The notes under the pieces are model-generated. The model was not told where the DNA came from. It ran no database searches and saw only the letters and a program-made list of their open reading frames with translations. 64,000 nt of DNA, taken from Bifidobacteriaceae bacterium (GTDB lineage: Bacteria > Actinomycetota > Actinomycetes > Actinomycetales > WQXJ01). Within the stretch, counting starts at the first letter, position 1; each line of letters opens with the position of its first letter. Where the stretch lies: NCBI GenBank assembly GCA_031272885.1, contig JAISSX010000057.1, positions 186,001 to 250,000 on the forward strand, given 5' to 3'. Both the position numbers and the translations under genes were made by a program. This document shows, piece after piece, positions 26,254-33,363 of this stretch.

Positions 26254-26907
26254 TCAGTACTCGGTGGGATGGGCGGCCACGAACTTGACGGCCTCCGCGA
26301 AGGCCTGGCAGGCCGCCTTGCAGGCGGACTGCTCGCCCGTCAGCAGGCCACCGCCGAAGTTCGTCTCGCTGGGCGGGCCGTAGAAGGCGCTCAACGTCAC
26401 CTCGGCCGCCTTGAGCGCGGCGTCGAGCCCATAGACGGACTCTTCCGGCGGCGCGATCAGGTAGGCCATGGCCGTGCCTTCGGGCACACCCGCCATCTCG
26501 GACAGGTAGCTGCCGGTGCGGGAGATGCAGAAGGCGTAGTAGCAGATCGTGTCGTCTTCATTGGCGCTGAAGAACCAGGCCTCGTTCTCGATCATGTCGC
26601 AGATCGCGTCCAGGCCGGCCCGCACCTCGGCCGGGTTGGGGCCAGAGATGATGCCGATGATCTCGCCCGCCAGTTTGGTGTTGGCGTTGGCGGCGCCGCC
26701 GTAAAACGACTTGGCGTAGACCACTTTGACATCGGCCTTCTTGGTGGCCTCGTCCAAGGCCGTATATGCCACGTCGTCGCAGTCAGTGGTGAACAGACCA
26801 ATGCTGACGTGGCCTTCCGGAAGCTCAAGCTGTGCTCTTAGCTCCTCGTTGACGTTGGGGATGATCTTCATGCTGAGCACGGCAGACTTCAGGGGATCAT
26901 CAATCAC
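26254..26907 (-). CDS. eutL: BMC-T shell protein EutL
   Basis: EutL forms trimers with a large gated pore in the ethanolamine shell. The start is the GTG at 26907 ([20 protein letters not shown]), preceded by AGGAGGTG; it matches the EutL N-terminus and gives 217 residues, the family length. Further landmarks are [30 protein letters not shown], the second-domain [19 protein letters not shown], and [17 protein letters not shown]. It is the first BMC gene downstream of the permease gene, behind a 261-base gap. Confidence 0.95.
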   Translation of the reverse strand: MIDDPLKSAVLSMKIIPNVNEELRAQLELPEGHVSIGLFTTDCDDVAYTALDEATKKADVKVVYAKSFYGGAANANTKLAGEIIGIISGPNPAEVRAGLDAICDMIENEAWFFSANEDDTICYYAFCISRTGSYLSEMAGVPEGTAMAYLIAPPEESVYGLDAALKAAEVTLSAFYGPPSETNFGGGLLTGEQSACKAACQAFAEAVKFVAAHPTEY

Positions 26908-27168
26908 CGGTGAACACCTCCTATGGAGTTGGGACTGGCCTGGGGCCAGGAACCTCAGATCAGCACCCGCGAGCACGCCATCGTGCGGGCGAATACTACG
27001 AGCAGCAGCATACCGCTGCGAGCAGGCCGTGCGCCGGGCCAAGGCCCGTGCTCACGATCACGCTCTTGCCGTGCTCGCGGCCGGCAAGGGGGTACAGGAG
27101 ATGGGTCGGGTGGCCGGGGAGGTGCTCCTCCCCGGCCACCGTAGACCCGTGTCCTGTGTGGGCTGAAG
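26908..27168 (-). other. Hairpin-rich gap between the permease gene and eutL
   Basis: No gene is supported. The gap holds the terminator-like hairpin at 27109-27140, a CGGGCC-AA-GGCCCG hairpin at 27035-27048, a CGTGCTCACG palindrome at 27047-27056, and the eutL ribosome site (AGGAGGTG). I searched by eye for a cobalamin riboswitch box and found none. The region must contain the promoter or read-through control for the fifteen or so BMC genes that follow. Confidence 0.45.
27109..27140 (-). terminator. Strong hairpin after the ethanolamine permease gene
   Basis: GGTGGCCGGGGAGG (27109-27122) pairs perfectly over 14 bases with CCTCCCCGGCCACC (27127-27140) around a TGCT loop, 28 bases past the permease stop on the minus strand. 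No U-tract follows, as is common in high-GC Actinomycetota. It may end or weaken transcription between the permease gene and the shell/enzyme genes. Confidence 0.7.
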
Positions 27169-28671
27169 TTACTTCTCCAGTTCGGCCTCTTGGGCCGCCA
27201 GGAGCTGGAACTCTTCTTCCGGCGCGTTGCCCACCACGTGCTTGTGGGAGTAGAGCAGGAAGTAGGCCATGAGCACCACGAATACGGCCAAAGTGAGCAG
27301 AGCCGCCTTCGGGTCATACACGAACACCGAGACCACTGCCACCACACCCAAGATGGTGGCGATACCGGTGGTGATGGCGCCGCCAGGCGTCAGGTAGTAC
27401 CGCTGCAAGTCCTTGGCCCGGATGCGCAGGATGACGTGGCTCAGGCTCATCATCACATAGGAGATGGTGGCGCCGAACACGGCGATGTCCATCATGCGCG
27501 CGCCCGACTGCTGCCAGGCGCCCAGTACGAAGGCGATGGTGCCGGGCACCAGGTAAGCCAGCGTGGGAACCTTGCGCTTCGAAGTGACGGAGATCCAGCG
27601 GGGCAGGTAGCCGGCGCGGGACAGGGCGAACAACTGGCGCGAGCAGGCGTAGATCAGCGAGAAGAAGCTGGCGATCAGGCCGGCCAGACCAGCGATGTTG
27701 ACGAAGGTCACAATCCACGACTGCGCACCAGCGGCCTTCAGGGCCACAATCAGCGGTGCGCCAGCGCCGGCGATGCAGGCCGAGCCACCAGGAGAGGTTG
27801 ACGCGATGTCGGTGGCGCAGCCATCAACGGTCACGTTGGTGCCACCGGGCGACAGGAACAGCACCAGGGCGCCGAACACCAGCAGGCAGAGCATGCCGAT
27901 GATGATGCCGCGGGGCATGTCGCGCTTGGGGTCTTTGGCCTCTTCGGCCGCCACCGGCACGCCCTCGATGCCGAGGAAGAACCAGATACCGCAGACCAGC
28001 GAAGCCAGGGTGCCCTTGACGCCGAACGGCAAGAACTCGGAGGAGCCGAATGAACCGTCCGGCTCGATGTTGGTCAACTGGCCGGCGTCGAAGTGGGGGG
28101 CGATGGCCACGAAGTAGACAACCAAGGCGACCACGGCAATGGCCGTGATGACGAAGATGGTCTTGAGGGCCTCGCCGGCGCCGATCAACTGGATGCCGAC
28201 GAACACGATCCAGAAGACCGCGTAGATGCCGACGTTGAGCCAGAAGCTGGACTCCCAGCCGAACAACTCACGCACATAGTCGCCGATGAACGTGGCGATG
28301 GCTGCCGGGGCGATGGCGTACTCGATCAGGATGGCGACGCCGGTGGCGTAACCACCGAACCGTCCCATGGCGCGGCGGGCAAACGAGTAGCCCGCGCCGG
28401 CCACCGGCATGGCGGCCGACATTTCGGCGATGCCGAAGCACATGAACAGGTACATGATGCCCATCAGCAGGAAGGCGATGAGCAGGCCGCCGAAGCCACC
28501 CGTGGCCAGGCCGCCGTTCCAGCCCGAGAAATCGCCCGAGATCACGTAGGCGACGCCCAGGCCGGCCAGGATGACCCAGCCGCCGGCGCCCTGCTTGAGG
28601 GATCGTTCAGCGAAATACTCTTGACCCTCGGTTGAACCCGAGGAGGCCGGAGCAGGTTGGTGAGAACTCAT
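27169..28671 (-). CDS. eat: Ethanolamine permease, APC superfamily (Eat)
   Basis: The start at 28671 (MSSHQPAPASSG) is preceded by GAGAGGAG; the ORF track start is further upstream and unsupported. The 500-residue protein has about twelve hydrophobic segments. The Eat signatures VAYVISGDFSGWNGGLATGG and SAAMPVAGAGYSFARRAMG are in the first two membrane segments. It should take up ethanolamine across the cytoplasmic membrane, replacing EutH of enteric systems. It is the first gene of the ethanolamine locus. The long insert GGTNVTVDGCATDIASTSPG probably forms an external loop. Confidence 0.92.
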   Translation of the reverse strand: MSSHQPAPASSGSTEGQEYFAERSLKQGAGGWVILAGLGVAYVISGDFSGWNGGLATGGFGGLLIAFLLMGIMYLFMCFGIAEMSAAMPVAGAGYSFARRAMGRFGGYATGVAILIEYAIAPAAIATFIGDYVRELFGWESSFWLNVGIYAVFWIVFVGIQLIGAGEALKTIFVITAIAVVALVVYFVAIAPHFDAGQLTNIEPDGSFGSSEFLPFGVKGTLASLVCGIWFFLGIEGVPVAAEEAKDPKRDMPRGIIIGMLCLLVFGALVLFLSPGGTNVTVDGCATDIASTSPGGSACIAGAGAPLIVALKAAGAQSWIVTFVNIAGLAGLIASFFSLIYACSRQLFALSRAGYLPRWISVTSKRKVPTLAYLVPGTIAFVLGAWQQSGARMMDIAVFGATISYVMMSLSHVILRIRAKDLQRYYLTPGGAITTGIATILGVVAVVSVFVYDPKAALLTLAVFVVLMAYFLLYSHKHVVGNAPEEEFQLLAAQEAELEK

Positions 28672-28798
28672 GACGAGTGCTCCTCTCAGAGGGATGTAAG
28701 GACACGACTCACTGTGCCGCGGCACCGTTGCCGCCATGTAAAGGTACTGCGAAGAAGATGTGAACGCCAAGCATAAATTGGGCAATTTTCGCTACCTG

Positions 28799-28853
28799 TG
28801 AGCACGCTGAGCACGGCCAAGGAGCCCTGTCCGGGCGAAAAGTCGACTTAAGT
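28799..28853. promoter_or_regulatory. Candidate operator region upstream of the ethanolamine permease gene
   Basis: On the minus strand, the motif CGTGCTCA occurs twice, nine bases apart (28799-28815). Overlapping palindromes AAGTCGACTT (28840-28849) and ACTTAAGT (28846-28853) lie just upstream. CGTGCTCA recurs in the gap before eutL as CGTGCTCACG. These may bind a regulator encoded elsewhere; no eut regulator gene is in the window. Purely a pattern call. Confidence 0.3.
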
Positions 28854-28863
28854 AGCCATTGAC

Positions 28864-29556
28864 CTACCGGGCGTCATCGGGCACGGCGCCGCCGGCCTCC
28901 CCCGCCGCGGCCAAAGCCGCCGCCTCGGCCGCGTCCTGGCGGGCAAAGCGCCGGTTCAAGAAGTGCTGCACCACCGAACCGACCACCACGGCGAAGACAA
29001 TCCCCACGGCCACGCCCAACAGCGGCTGCTCCACCAGTTTGCCGGCCGCGAAACCGATGCCCGTGGAGTAGGTGCCCCAGAACAGGGCCGCAAACGAGTC
29101 GATCATGACGAAACGCCGGCGCGAGTACTTGATGGCCCCGGCCGTCAAGTTGACGGCCACCCGGCCCACCGGGATGAACCGGGCCACCATCAGCAAGGAT
29201 GCTCCCGTGCGGCGGAAGGTCCGGTCCGCCCAGGCGAAGGCCGCCTGGCCCTTGCCGGAACGGAAGATGCGCCACTCGGTGGCGTTGAAGACGCGGCCGA
29301 AGGTGTAGGCCGTGCAGTCGCCGCACAGGGCGCCGGCCGCCGCCACCAGGGCCAACAGCAGGCCGTGCTCAAACTTGACGCCGGGCGTCCAGTCAGCATT
29401 CTGGGCGAACAGGCTGGCCGCCGCGATCACCAGCGTCTCGGACGGGATGGGTGGGAAGAACCCGTCGATCACGGCCACCGCGAACACGGCCACCAGCGCC
29501 CAGGGGGACTCAGCCAGGGACATGACCCAGGCGTTGAACTGGCTCAGGAATTCCAC
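28864..29556 (-). CDS. DedA family membrane protein
   Basis: A 230-residue membrane protein of the DedA/SNARE-associated family, undecaprenyl phosphate or lipid flippase-related. Landmarks are AVAVIDGFFPPIPSETLVIAA near the N-terminus, GALCGDCTAYTFGR, and RFIPVGRVAVNLTAGAI with the conserved Arg and Gly. Several hydrophobic helices and a polar Ala-rich tail are seen. It ends 23 bases from glmM on the same strand and is probably cotranscribed with it. Confidence 0.9.
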   Translation of the reverse strand: MEFLSQFNAWVMSLAESPWALVAVFAVAVIDGFFPPIPSETLVIAAASLFAQNADWTPGVKFEHGLLLALVAAAGALCGDCTAYTFGRVFNATEWRIFRSGKGQAAFAWADRTFRRTGASLLMVARFIPVGRVAVNLTAGAIKYSRRRFVMIDSFAALFWGTYSTGIGFAAGKLVEQPLLGVAVGIVFAVVVGSVVQHFLNRRFARQDAAEAAALAAAGEAGGAVPDDAR

Positions 29557-29579
29557 GGCGCTCCCGGGGCTCGGTTGGG

Positions 29580-30986
29580 CTAGAGGGCGAGTTGCCTAGC
29601 CACCACAGTAGCCAACTTCCCGGCCACCGCATCCGCCTCCGGGCTGGTGGCGGCCTCCACCATGATGCGGACCAGCGGCTCCGTGCCACTGGCCCGCAGG
29701 AGGACCCGGCCGGTGTCACCCAACTCGGCTTCGGCCTCGGCCACCGCTGCCAGCACCGCCGGATCGGTCGCCGCCCGGGCCTTGTCCACGTTGGGCACGT
29801 TGATCAACACCTGCGGGAACTGCGGGAACTGGCCGGCCAGGGCGGCCAGGGATTCGTGCGAGGCCCGCACCTCGCAGGCCAGTTGGACGGCCGTCAAGGT
29901 ACCGTCGCCCGTGGTGGCGAACCGGGCCTGGATGACGTGCCCAGACTGCTCGCCGCCCAGCACGTAGCCGCCGCGCAGCATCTCCTCCAGCACATAGCGG
30001 TCACCGACGCCTGTCTTGACCGTCTCGATGCCGGCCGCCGCTAGGGCCTTGAACAGGCCAAGGTTGCTCATCACGGTCAACACCAGAGTGTTGTGGGCCA
30101 ACTGGCCACGCCGCTGCAGGGCCGTGGCCAGGATGCCCATGATCTTGTCGCCATCCACCAACTCACCGGAGGCATCCACCGCCAGGCAGCGGTCGGCATC
30201 GCCGTCGAAAGCAAACCCGGCATCGGCCTCCAGGCCCACTACGGCCCGCTGCAGCCGCTCCGGGTGGGTCGAACCGACCCCGCTGTTGATGTTGACACCG
30301 CTGGGCTGCACCGCCAGCGAGACCACTTCGGCCCCGAGCCGGCGGAACACCTCGGGCGCCACGTGGTAGGCCGCCCCGTTGGCGCAGTCCAGTACCACCC
30401 GCATGCCTTCCAGGCCCTGACCGGCGGTGGCCACCAGGAAGTCGATGTAGCCCTCCACCAGGCCGTGGTCGATCGTGGTGACGCCCACGGCATCGCCCAC
30501 CGCAGGCTCCCAGTCCTCATCCAGGCGGGTCTCGATCCTGTCCTCCACGGCATCGGGCAGCTTGTAGCCAGAAGACGAAAAGAACTTGATGCCGTTGTCG
30601 TGGTACGGGTTGTGCGAGGCGGAGATCATGACACCCAGGTCAAACCCGGCGTGTTTGGTCAGGTAGGCCAGGCCCGGCGTGGGCAACACGCCCGCCTGCA
30701 CCACGTCCACCCCGGCGCTGGCCAACCCGGCGGCACAGGCCGCCGCCAGCATGTCACCCGACACCCTTGAGTCGACGCCGACGATGGCGCGCAGGCGGGT
30801 TGGTTCATCGGTCGGCTCTGGGCGGTGGTCACGCACCCCGCCCAGATCGGTGGCGTGGCCGTAGCCGAGGCCGCGTTCGGCCTCCAGTTCACGGGCGGCG
30901 GCCGCCGCCAGGCGCAGCGCCAGGGAGGCGGTGATGTCGCGGCCAACCAGGCCGCGCACGCCATCGGTGCCGAATAGGCGAGCCAT
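29580..30986 (-). CDS. glmM: Phosphoglucosamine mutase
   Basis: GlmM converts glucosamine-6-phosphate to glucosamine-1-phosphate for UDP-GlcNAc and cell-wall synthesis. It begins ARLFGTDGVRGLVGR. The phosphoserine motif is VMISASHNPYHDNG, the Mg-binding loop FAFDGDADRC, and the phosphate-binding loop RASGTEPLVRIMVEA. A charged stretch of about 25 residues (near residues 38-62) lengthens it to 468. It follows rpsI by 20 bases, the common actinobacterial order rplM-rpsI-glmM. Confidence 0.97.
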   Translation of the reverse strand: MARLFGTDGVRGLVGRDITASLALRLAAAAARELEAERGLGYGHATDLGGVRDHRPEPTDEPTRLRAIVGVDSRVSGDMLAAACAAGLASAGVDVVQAGVLPTPGLAYLTKHAGFDLGVMISASHNPYHDNGIKFFSSSGYKLPDAVEDRIETRLDEDWEPAVGDAVGVTTIDHGLVEGYIDFLVATAGQGLEGMRVVLDCANGAAYHVAPEVFRRLGAEVVSLAVQPSGVNINSGVGSTHPERLQRAVVGLEADAGFAFDGDADRCLAVDASGELVDGDKIMGILATALQRRGQLAHNTLVLTVMSNLGLFKALAAAGIETVKTGVGDRYVLEEMLRGGYVLGGEQSGHVIQARFATTGDGTLTAVQLACEVRASHESLAALAGQFPQFPQVLINVPNVDKARAATDPAVLAAVAEAEAELGDTGRVLLRASGTEPLVRIMVEAATSPEADAVAGKLATVVARQLAL

Positions 30987-31006
30987 GGGGGTGCCGGCCG
31001 GCCGGA

Positions 31007-31519
31007 TCAGCGCTTCGAATACTGGGGCGCCTTGCGGGCCTTCTTCAGGCCGGCCTTCTTGCGCTCGGTGACACGGGCATCCCGCGTCAGGAAACCGGCC
31101 TTCTTCAAGGTGGGCCGGTTGTGCTCCTCGTCGATGGCGTTCAGGGCCCGGGCAATGCCCAGGCGCAACGCCCCGGCCTGGCCGGAGATGCCGCCGCCGT
31201 CGATGCGGGCCAGCACATCGAACCGGCCCTCGATGTCAAGCACAGTGAAGGGGGAACGCACCAACTGCTGGTGCAGCTTGTTGGGGAAATAGTCTTCCAG
31301 TGTGCGGCCGTTGATGGTCCATTGGCCGGACCCAGGCACCAACCGGACCCGGGCCACCGCCTCCTTGCGGCGGCCAAGCGCCCGCCCTGGGGCAATGATC
31401 GACTGTCCCCTGCCGGATTCAGCGGGTGTCTCAGAGGTGTAGACGGAAGGTACCTCTTCGCCTTCTTCGTCGTCTTCGATCAGCTCTTCTACCAGCTGGT
31501 CCTCAGCAAATTCGGTCAC
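31007..31519 (-). CDS. rpsI: 30S ribosomal protein S9
   Basis: The conserved S9 domain spans about residues 45-170: [24 protein letters not shown], then [15 protein letters not shown] and the basic C-terminal [20 protein letters not shown]. The N-terminal 40 residues are very acidic ([14 protein letters not shown]), an extension seen in some actinobacterial S9 proteins. Start is the GTG at 31519. It is 15 bases after rplM. Confidence 0.97.
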   Translation of the reverse strand: MTEFAEDQLVEELIEDDEEGEEVPSVYTSETPAESGRGQSIIAPGRALGRRKEAVARVRLVPGSGQWTINGRTLEDYFPNKLHQQLVRSPFTVLDIEGRFDVLARIDGGGISGQAGALRLGIARALNAIDEEHNRPTLKKAGFLTRDARVTERKKAGLKKARKAPQYSKR

Positions 31520-31534
31520 GGTGCTCCTTATTGA

Positions 31535-31978
31535 TTACTGCGCAACCTGCGTCAGTTCAAAGACTTGCGGCTGTTGGGCGGCGTGGGGATGCTCAGCCCC
31601 GGCGTAGATCTTGAGTTTGCCGAGCTGCTGGCGGGCCAGTCGGTTCTTCGGCAACATGCCGCGCACGGCCTTGCGGATGACCTCTTCCGGCCGGGTGGCC
31701 ATCAACTGGGCGTAGCTGACGGCGGTCAGTCCGCCCGGATAACCAGAGTGGCGGTAGGCCTTCTTGGTCTCCAGCTTGTTGCCCGTCAACACCACCTTGT
31801 CCGCGTTGATGACGATCACAAAGTCGCCGGTGTCGACGTGGGGCGCGAAGACCGGCTTGTGCTTGCCCCGCAGCAGGATCGCCACTTGGCTGGCCAGCCG
31901 GCCCAGCACCACATCGGTGGCGTCGATGACGTACCAGGTCCGCTCTACTTGGCCCGGCTTGGGGGTGTACGTGCGCAC
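31535..31978 (-). CDS. rplM: 50S ribosomal protein L13
   Basis: The start is set at the GTG 31976-31978, giving [22 protein letters not shown] and a 147-residue protein of family length; the ORF track's longer start adds unrelated residues. Conserved L13 stretches are [48 protein letters not shown] and [13 protein letters not shown]. It leads the rplM-rpsI-glmM operon and is divergent from greA. Confidence 0.97.
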   Translation of the reverse strand: MRTYTPKPGQVERTWYVIDATDVVLGRLASQVAILLRGKHKPVFAPHVDTGDFVIVINADKVVLTGNKLETKKAYRHSGYPGGLTAVSYAQLMATRPEEVIRKAVRGMLPKNRLARQQLGKLKIYAGAEHPHAAQQPQVFELTQVAQ

Positions 31979-32126
31979 AGTCTTTAGCCTTACTCGTTCG
32001 TGAAGTGGTGGCCCCCCGGCCTCGAAAGGCGGGCGTGCGGCATCGACAGCCGTCCGCACGGGAGACGTTTTAGGTTAGCGCAGCCACCCAGGCGGGTCAA
32101 AACTCCGGCCTGTCACAAGCGCGTCT

Positions 32127-32139
32127 TACACTGGGGCGC
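32127..32139 (+). promoter_or_regulatory. -10-like box directly before greA
   Basis: TACACT (32127-32132) lies eight bases from the greA ATG, so the transcript would begin at or next to the start codon. No Shine-Dalgarno sequence precedes the ATG (GGGGCGC only). A -35 box is not clear. This fits leaderless expression. Confidence 0.35.
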
Positions 32140-32619
32140 ATGACTCAGACCACCTGGCTGACCCAGGAAGCCTATGACCGTTTAGCGGCCGAACTGGCCC
32201 ACCTGCAGGGTGAAGGCATGGCCGAAATCGTCAAACGGATCGAGGCGGCCCGGGCCGAAGGCGACCTGAAAGAGAACGGCGGCTACCACGCCGCCCGCGA
32301 GGAACAAGCCAAGATGGCGGGCCGCATTGCCCAGCTCAAGGCCCTGTTGGAGGACGCCCAGGTGGGCGAGGCGCCCACCGACGCCTCCACCGTGCAGCCC
32401 GGCATGGTGGTGGAGGCCACGGTGGCCGGCCGGGCCATGACCTTCCTGCTCGGCTCACGCGAGGTGGCCGCCACCTCGGACCTTGACGTCTACAGCGAGA
32501 AGAGCCCCCTGGGGGCGGCCATCGTGGGTGCCGCCCCCGGCGAAACCCGCAGCTACACCACCCCCGCGGGCAAACAGATCGAAGTCAAGATCAAGGGCGC
32601 CAAGCCCTACGCCGCCTGA
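32140..32619 (+). CDS. greA: Transcription elongation factor GreA
   Basis: GreA rescues backtracked RNA polymerase by stimulating transcript cleavage. The N-terminal coiled coil begins WLTQEAYDRLAAELAHLQ and carries the acidic tip EGDLKENGGYHAAREEQ with the conserved Asp and Glu. The C-terminal domain includes SPLGAAIVGAAPGE. Length of 159 residues is normal. It is followed after five bases by the Maf gene. Confidence 0.95.
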   Translation: MTQTTWLTQEAYDRLAAELAHLQGEGMAEIVKRIEAARAEGDLKENGGYHAAREEQAKMAGRIAQLKALLEDAQVGEAPTDASTVQPGMVVEATVAGRAMTFLLGSREVAATSDLDVYSEKSPLGAAIVGAAPGETRSYTTPAGKQIEVKIKGAKPYAA

Positions 32620-32624
32620 CCGCC

Positions 32625-33284
32625 GTGCCCGCACCCGTGCCACTGATCCTGGCCTCGGCCTCGCCGGCCCGGCGGGCCACGCTGCAGGCCGCCGGCATCG
32701 ACCCAACCGTGCTGGTGACCGGAGTTGATGAGGACGCGGTGCTCGAAGCCGGCCTGGCCGCCCGGCCGGACCTACCGCCCGCCGGGCAAGTCTTGGTGTT
32801 GGCCAAGGCCAAGGCCCTGGCCGCCCTGCCCCAGGCCCCGGCCGGCAGCCTGGTGTTGGGCTGTGATTCGATGCTGGAGCTGGATGGCGAGATGCTGGGC
32901 AAACCGGCCGGCCCCGAAGACGCCGCCCGCCGCATCCGCCAACAGTCTGGCCGCGACGCCGTGCTCCACACCGGCCACTGGCTGGCTCGCCGGACCGAGG
33001 GCAACCAGCCACCGGAATCGGTGGGGGCGACATCGTCCACCGTGGTCCATTTTGCCGACCTGACGGAGGCGGAAATCCAGGCCTACGTGGCCACCGGCGA
33101 ACCGCTGCAGGTGGCCGGAGCCTTCACTATCGACGGCCTGGGCGGCCCGTTCATCCGCGGCGTGACCGGCGATCACCACGGGGTAGTGGGCCTGTCGCTG
33201 CCCACCCTGCGCGACCTGCTGGCCCTGCTGGGCCTGACCATCCCGGACCTGTGGCGGCCCGGCACCATCCAGCCGCCTTTGTAG
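32625..33284 (+). CDS. Maf-like nucleotide pyrophosphatase
   Basis: Maf proteins hydrolyse non-canonical nucleoside triphosphates to monophosphates. The hallmark start PLILASASPARRATLQAAGI is present, as are the active-site VLGCDSMLELDGEMLGKP and YVATGEPLQVAGAFTIDGLGG, the actinobacterial form. The protein has 219 residues and starts at GTG. It follows greA in an apparent two-gene unit ended by the hairpin at 33300. Confidence 0.93.
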   Translation: MPAPVPLILASASPARRATLQAAGIDPTVLVTGVDEDAVLEAGLAARPDLPPAGQVLVLAKAKALAALPQAPAGSLVLGCDSMLELDGEMLGKPAGPEDAARRIRQQSGRDAVLHTGHWLARRTEGNQPPESVGATSSTVVHFADLTEAEIQAYVATGEPLQVAGAFTIDGLGGPFIRGVTGDHHGVVGLSLPTLRDLLALLGLTIPDLWRPGTIQPPL

Positions 33285-33299
33285 AACCCCCACAATTCC

Positions 33300-33320
33300 G
33301 GGCCGCGGTACCTGCGGCCC
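33300..33320 (+). terminator. Hairpin after the greA-maf unit
   Basis: GGGCCGC and GCGGCCC pair perfectly around GGTACCT, 16 bases past the maf stop. There is no U-tract. It separates this unit from the carboxylase gene, whose own -10-like TACCGT lies at 33352-33357. Confidence 0.5.
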
Positions 33321-33363
33321 CGCCCTCTGGGCCCCAGCACCCCTCCGGCCCTACCGTGAAAGG

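Noticed and set aside
26908-27168. Cobalamin riboswitch upstream of the eut shell genes
   Set aside because: I could not find the B12 box or the expected layout by eye in this gap or upstream of the permease gene.
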